From: Thermoplasmata archaeon
GTDB taxonomy: Archaea; Thermoplasmatota; Thermoplasmata; UBA10834
Length of the DNA: 7,540 nucleotides
Reading direction: 5' to 3'
Assembly: GCA_013331315.1 (NCBI GenBank)
Contig: DUGQ01000004.1
Span: 2,840-10,379 of the forward strand
Below, piece by piece: positions 4,827 through 7,540 of the stretch. Both the position numbers and the translations under genes were made by a program. Below the pieces are notes generated by a model that worked only from the letters and a program-made list of their open reading frames with translations, did not search any database and was not told where the DNA came from. Numbering within the stretch: position 1 is the stretch's first letter; every line of letters starts with the position of its first letter.

Positions 4827-6665
4827 ATGCGTTTGCTGATTCGCTATTCTGCATTGGGACTGTTTCTGAGCCTTCTCCTGTCGCTGTCTGGAGGCGCGCT
4901 GGCCCAGGGAGACGGGCATGTGCCGGGCATGTCCGTCGAGACGACCATGAGCCTTACGAGCGTGGGCGACCTCGACGGCACGGGCCATCTTGAGATCACC
5001 GTGACGGGGGAGCACGCGGCGGAGCTGAGGCAGCACATACTGTCTGAGTACGACGGCGACATGAACCAGGTCATCGACCGCGAGGAGGCGAGGGAGACAA
5101 TGGTCGCCCTCGCCGACGCGATCTCTGGAAGGACCTATTGGGGCGTCACCATGAACGTGACGACGGACTTCGCCAACGTCACGCTCACGGACATGTCGAA
5201 CTGGGTCGTGAACCTCATACACACCGACTGGGAGTCCACGGCGGACCTGAGGTTCTCCATGGACATCGGGTGCAGGGGTGCGGGATTCTCCAAGGTCATA
5301 TTCATAACGGAAGGAGCCGTCGACACGTTCGTCGACGGCTTCAGCGACTGCACGGGGTACGCCTTCGAGGGCTCGATGCACCTGAGCCATCGGGTCGTGG
5401 CGTTCGGCTTCGGCAGCTTCGCGTACCCCGAGATCGTGAACGGCACCATCCAGGAGCTGAGGAGCCCCGCGGGCACTGTGATATGGTACTCATGCGACTT
5501 CGAGGTGGAGGACTTCACAGCGATGACGCAGGAGACTATCAGCTACGAGCGGTTCTCGCTGGCCGAGAACCAGCAGTTCGCCTTCGCCGTGCTGCTGATC
5601 GGTTCGTTGCTCATCGCCCGCATGCCCAAGCACAGGTTCGAGAACTTCAGGAAGCTCCACCCGAAGAAGTACCGCAAGTACGCCCGCCCGAAGAACTCGG
5701 TGAGGATATCGGCGGTCGCGGTTCTCGCTGCAATCTGGATCCCCTACCTGTTGCCTTTCATCTTCTCCTTCTTGGCCAGCGACTTCATGGTGTACTCATA
5801 CTACTTCCTCTTCATCGTCCCCGCCGGGGTCGTTACGGAGTACGTGTTCTCGAGACGGGTCTACAACCGCTCCGCCCTGGACATCCCCGAGGAGGCCGTG
5901 ATCGAGGTCAAGCAGGCCATGGTCGAGGCCGACATTCCCACCGCGGAGTCACTCTGCAGCCTATGTTACAAACCCATCGAGGTCCCGGAGGAGGTCCAGA
6001 CATGCGACTCGTGCGGGACCGAGATGCACGTCGAGTGCGCGGATCGCGCGCAGGCGTGCCCGAACTGCGGCGGCATACTGTTCCCCCAGGACACGAGGTC
6101 GATTGAGTGCAAGTCCTGCGGCGAGTCCTTCCTGCACACTGGCAAAGAGGACCCGTACTCGATACAGTGCACGAGGTGCGGGGCGTTCCAGGAAGAGGTC
6201 GAGGCGTCCAAGAACTACCTGGTCGTCGACAAGGACCCGACCATGGCGTACCGCATGATCCGGGCCATGGGGATATCGGGCAGGCCGGCCATGGTCATGA
6301 CGACCGAGTTCCCCGGGAAGACCAGGGCCAACTTCGAGCTGGGCGAGGAGGTGGACGTCCGCTGGTTCTCGGACAGCACCACGGACATAGACAACGTCAA
6401 CCCCAAGGATCTCGAGGGGGACGCGATGGAGACCGCCTCCACGTTCCTCATGACCACGAAGCGTGCTGGCCTCCTCATAGATGGCGTGGACGTCCTGATC
6501 GAGATGAACGGCTTCGACAGGGTCATGGCCTTCATCAGGAGGATGAACGACCTCGCGATGATCCACGGCTCCAGCATCCTGATGTTCACGTACAAGGTCG
6601 ACCTCGACGAGGAGCAGTACAGGGCGATAAGCGAGGAGTTCGACGAGATACACGACTACCTGTAG
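4827..6665 (+). CDS. Membrane protein: signal peptide, EF-hand-like ectodomain, 3 TM, RING-like zinc finger, zinc ribbon, DUF835
   Basis: A 612-residue multidomain protein; function not established. Order: signal peptide 1-26 (cut after ALA or AQ); ectodomain 27-250 with an EF-hand-like loop at 76-87 (D76, D78, N80, D84, E87), a preceding DLDGTGHLE stretch at 48-56, three Cys (149, 175, 223) and sequons at N110, N117 and N205; membrane helices about 251-265, 294-318 and 320-341; cytoplasmic part from 342. The loop 265-290 is strongly basic, fitting the positive-inside rule and a cytoplasmic C-terminus. A C4HC3 RING-like finger follows (C377, C380, C393, C396, H401, C404, C411, C414), then a four-Cys ribbon (C428, C431, C448, C451), then a DUF835 domain from about 461 with LLIDGVDVLIEMNGFDRVMAF at 549-569 (in two parts: LLIDGVDVLIE, MNGFDRVMAF). 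DUF835 is an archaeal family of unknown function. The layout suggests an external sensor coupled to a cytoplasmic module, which is inference. The 3' end overlaps ubiX on the other strand. Confidence 0.9.
   Translation: MRLLIRYSALGLFLSLLLSLSGGALAQGDGHVPGMSVETTMSLTSVGDLDGTGHLEITVTGEHAAELRQHILSEYDGDMNQVIDREEARETMVALADAISGRTYWGVTMNVTTDFANVTLTDMSNWVVNLIHTDWESTADLRFSMDIGCRGAGFSKVIFITEGAVDTFVDGFSDCTGYAFEGSMHLSHRVVAFGFGSFAYPEIVNGTIQELRSPAGTVIWYSCDFEVEDFTAMTQETISYERFSLAENQQFAFAVLLIGSLLIARMPKHRFENFRKLHPKKYRKYARPKNSVRISAVAVLAAIWIPYLLPFIFSFLASDFMVYSYYFLFIVPAGVVTEYVFSRRVYNRSALDIPEEAVIEVKQAMVEADIPTAESLCSLCYKPIEVPEEVQTCDSCGTEMHVECADRAQACPNCGGILFPQDTRSIECKSCGESFLHTGKEDPYSIQCTRCGAFQEEVEASKNYLVVDKDPTMAYRMIRAMGISGRPAMVMTTEFPGKTRANFELGEEVDVRWFSDSTTDIDNVNPKDLEGDAMETASTFLMTTKRAGLLIDGVDVLIEMNGFDRVMAFIRRMNDLAMIHGSSILMFTYKVDLDEEQYRAISEEFDEIHDYL
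5315..5340. repeat. Perfect 10-base inverted repeat inside the DUF835 gene
   Basis: Arms AGCCGTCGAC (5315-5324) and GTCGACGGCT (5331-5340) flank the six-base loop ACGTTC, forming a very stable hairpin in the message. It encodes AVDTFVDG in the ectodomain, so it may be a by-product of Val-Asp codons in GC-rich DNA. Confidence 0.5.
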
Positions 6666-7210
6666 CCGCCCGTCCATCTTCTGAACAGGCTGTGCTCGAC
6701 CCCTAGCACGTCAAGGATTCTCCCGACCACGAAGTCGACTATGTCGTCGACGCTCTCGGGCGAGGGGTAGAACGCGGGGCAGGCGGGAAGTATGACCGCG
6801 CCGACCTCCGACAGGCGGAGCATGTTCTGGAGATGTATCGTCGAGAGGGGCGTCTCCCTCGGCACGAGGACCAACGTCCTCCTCTCCTTGAGGGCGACGG
6901 AGGCGGCTCTCGTGATGAGGTTGTCGGCGACGCCGCACGCGATCTTCGCCATCGTGGACATGCTGCACGGGGCCACGACCATGGCGTCGAACCGGACGGA
7001 GCCGGAGGCGAGCGGAGACGAGAGATCGTCGTTCTTGAACGAGGCGTGCGCCATGGCCTCGATATCCTCCGCTGTCAGCCCCGCCTCCCCAGCGGCGATG
7101 GCAGCCGCGTCCTCCGACAGGACCACGGTCGTTTCGCACTCGAGCGCCTCGAGGAGGCGTATCCCGTACTTGACACCAGACGCACCTGTTATTCCGACGA
7201 CGACTCGCAC
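6656..7210 (-). CDS. ubiX: Flavin prenyltransferase UbiX (Pad1-like)
   Basis: Joins a dimethylallyl group to reduced FMN to make prenylated FMN, the cofactor of UbiD-type decarboxylases; cytoplasmic, usually a dodecamer. The 184-residue product starts with the Rossmann-like GITGASG (6-12) and contains APCSMSTMAKIACG (80-93) and PRETPLSTIH (117-126). K108, R118, Y148 and R164 keep the spacing of the phosphate-binding residues known in Pseudomonas UbiX, and E119 follows R118, so the enzyme looks intact. The start is GTG at 7210; no Shine-Dalgarno is visible, and a T-rich TATA-like site at 7234-7239 would allow a leaderless message. No ubiD partner is present in the window. The stop codon overlaps the end of the DUF835 gene by ten bases, tail to tail, so the two transcripts must run into each other. 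Confidence 0.95.
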   Translation of the reverse strand: MRVVVGITGASGVKYGIRLLEALECETTVVLSEDAAAIAAGEAGLTAEDIEAMAHASFKNDDLSSPLASGSVRFDAMVVAPCSMSTMAKIACGVADNLITRAASVALKERRTLVLVPRETPLSTIHLQNMLRLSEVGAVILPACPAFYPSPESVDDIVDFVVGRILDVLGVEHSLFRRWTGGYR

Positions 7211-7233
7211 GACGGTCGTATTGCTCGGCGCTC

Positions 7234-7239
7234 AAAAAA
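7234..7239 (-). promoter_or_regulatory. Weak TATA-like site for ubiX
   Basis: On the minus strand GTTTTTTGA is centred about 26 bases before the GTG at 7210, which would give a leaderless transcript. The match to a TATA box is poor; it is proposed because it is the only A/T stretch at the right distance. Confidence 0.3.
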
Positions 7240-7266
7240 CCTTTTCATACCAGGTCTCCTCTCCGG

Positions 7267-7279
7267 CCTGACCGTCAGG
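7267..7279. promoter_or_regulatory. 6-1-6 palindrome in the ubiX/rps19e divergent gap
   Basis: CCTGACCGTCAGG has perfect 6-base arms around a single C. It lies about 33 bases upstream of the rps19e TATA box and about 28 bases upstream of the weak ubiX site. It could be an operator for either gene, or chance. Confidence 0.3.
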
Positions 7280-7311
7280 AGCCTACCCTGGCCTCCGTGC
7301 GAGACGGCGCA

Positions 7312-7322
7312 TTTATATATAA
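7312..7322 (+). promoter_or_regulatory. Strong TATA box of rps19e
   Basis: TTTATATATAA is a near-ideal archaeal TATA box. It predicts transcription from about 7343, leaving a leader of about 60 bases before ATG 7404, in contrast to the short leaders predicted elsewhere in the window. High promoter strength fits a ribosomal protein gene. Confidence 0.7.
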
Positions 7323-7392
7323 GTAGCCTCTTATCCGCGATTTGTCGCTATTTTGGCGGCCGTCCAGATAGCCGACACGTCACATGTCCTTT

Positions 7393-7397
7393 GAGGT
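7393..7397 (+). promoter_or_regulatory. Ribosome binding site of rps19e
   Basis: GAGGT, six bases before ATG 7404, is complementary to the archaeal 16S rRNA 3' end. It is among the best-placed Shine-Dalgarno sites in the window and fixes the start. Confidence 0.7.
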
Positions 7398-7403
7398 AAT
7401 TAG

Positions 7404-7540
7404 ATGGCGACAGCTTACGACGTACCCGCTGAGAAGCTCATACCTAGGATAGCGGAGGAGCTGAAGAAGATAGACACCATCAAGGCGCCCGAGTGGGCGG
7501 CGTTCGTCAAGACGGGCAGGCACAGGGAGAAGAGCCCGAT
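7404..7540 (+). CDS. rps19e: Ribosomal protein S19e (eS19), N-terminal part
   Basis: Small-subunit ribosomal protein found in archaea and eukaryotes, not bacteria. The first 45 residues are visible: MATAYDVPAEKLI, then a lysine-rich helix, then the family hallmark PEWAAFVKTGRHREKSP at 29-45. The usual length is about 150 residues, so roughly two thirds lies beyond the right edge. The start is fixed by a good ribosome binding site and a strong upstream TATA box. In many archaea the gene heads a cluster with a PDCD5-like DNA-binding protein and L39e/L31e genes; whether that holds here cannot be seen. Confidence 0.95.
   Translation, partial: MATAYDVPAEKLIPRIAEELKKIDTIKAPEWAAFVKTGRHREKSP

Noticed and set aside
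4419..5390. Long minus-strand open frame of 323 codons across the leuS end and the DUF835 gene start
   Set aside because: It is antisense to two well-supported genes, has Arg/Pro/Gly-rich low-complexity composition, no domain and no promoter; such frames are expected in GC-rich DNA.
5138..6106. 322-codon plus-strand frame inside the DUF835 gene
   Set aside because: It overlaps a gene with clear domains in another frame and its translation is His/Arg/Gly-rich shadow sequence.
1..7540. Defence system, mobile element, CRISPR array or tRNA
   Set aside because: No transposase, integrase, cas-like gene, regular repeat array, terminal repeats or cloverleaf pattern was seen on either strand.

Overview
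The window is GC-rich chromosomal DNA from an archaeon. Evidence: an archaeal-type leucyl-tRNA synthetase, the start of ribosomal protein S19e (absent from bacteria), a ribbon-helix-helix (RHH)/ftsZ gene pair, a DUF835 membrane protein, and TATA-box promoters about 25 bases before the probable transcript starts. The mix of ftsZ, DUF835, an EF-hand ectodomain and RING-like zinc fingers suggests a euryarchaeal lineage near Thermoplasmatota. That placement is an inference from gene content only. I see no mobile element, CRISPR array, tRNA or rRNA.

Layout, left to right. (1) Positions 1-1196, minus strand: a two-gene unit with a tandem-RHH DNA-binding protein upstream and an FtsZ-family GTPase downstream, the latter running off the left edge. 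The FtsZ has clear GTP-binding loops, but the segment where the catalytic T7 loop should lie is degenerate. (2) Positions 1197-1433: a divergent promoter region. The RHH promoter has a TATA box flanked by repeated ATGTCA-type elements and an 8-1-8 inverted repeat, which is a good candidate autoregulatory operator. (3) Positions 1434-1748, plus strand: a 104-residue protein with two predicted membrane helices and no recognised family. (4) Positions 1802-4702: leuS, with a palindrome between its TATA box and start codon and an unusual KISQS signature. (5) Positions 4827-6665: a large exported/membrane protein with signal peptide, EF-hand-like loop, ectodomain, three membrane helices, RING-like zinc finger, zinc ribbon and C-terminal DUF835. 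(6) Positions 6656-7210, minus strand: ubiX, overlapping the previous gene tail to tail. (7) From 7404, plus strand: the first 45 codons of rps19e behind a strong TATA box and ribosome binding site.

Most of the window is core housekeeping: translation (leuS, rps19e), cell division (RHH-ftsZ) and flavin cofactor maturation (ubiX). The least ordinary items are the RHH-ftsZ module with its operator-like promoter, and the DUF835 protein, whose domain order looks like a membrane sensor coupled to a cytoplasmic effector.
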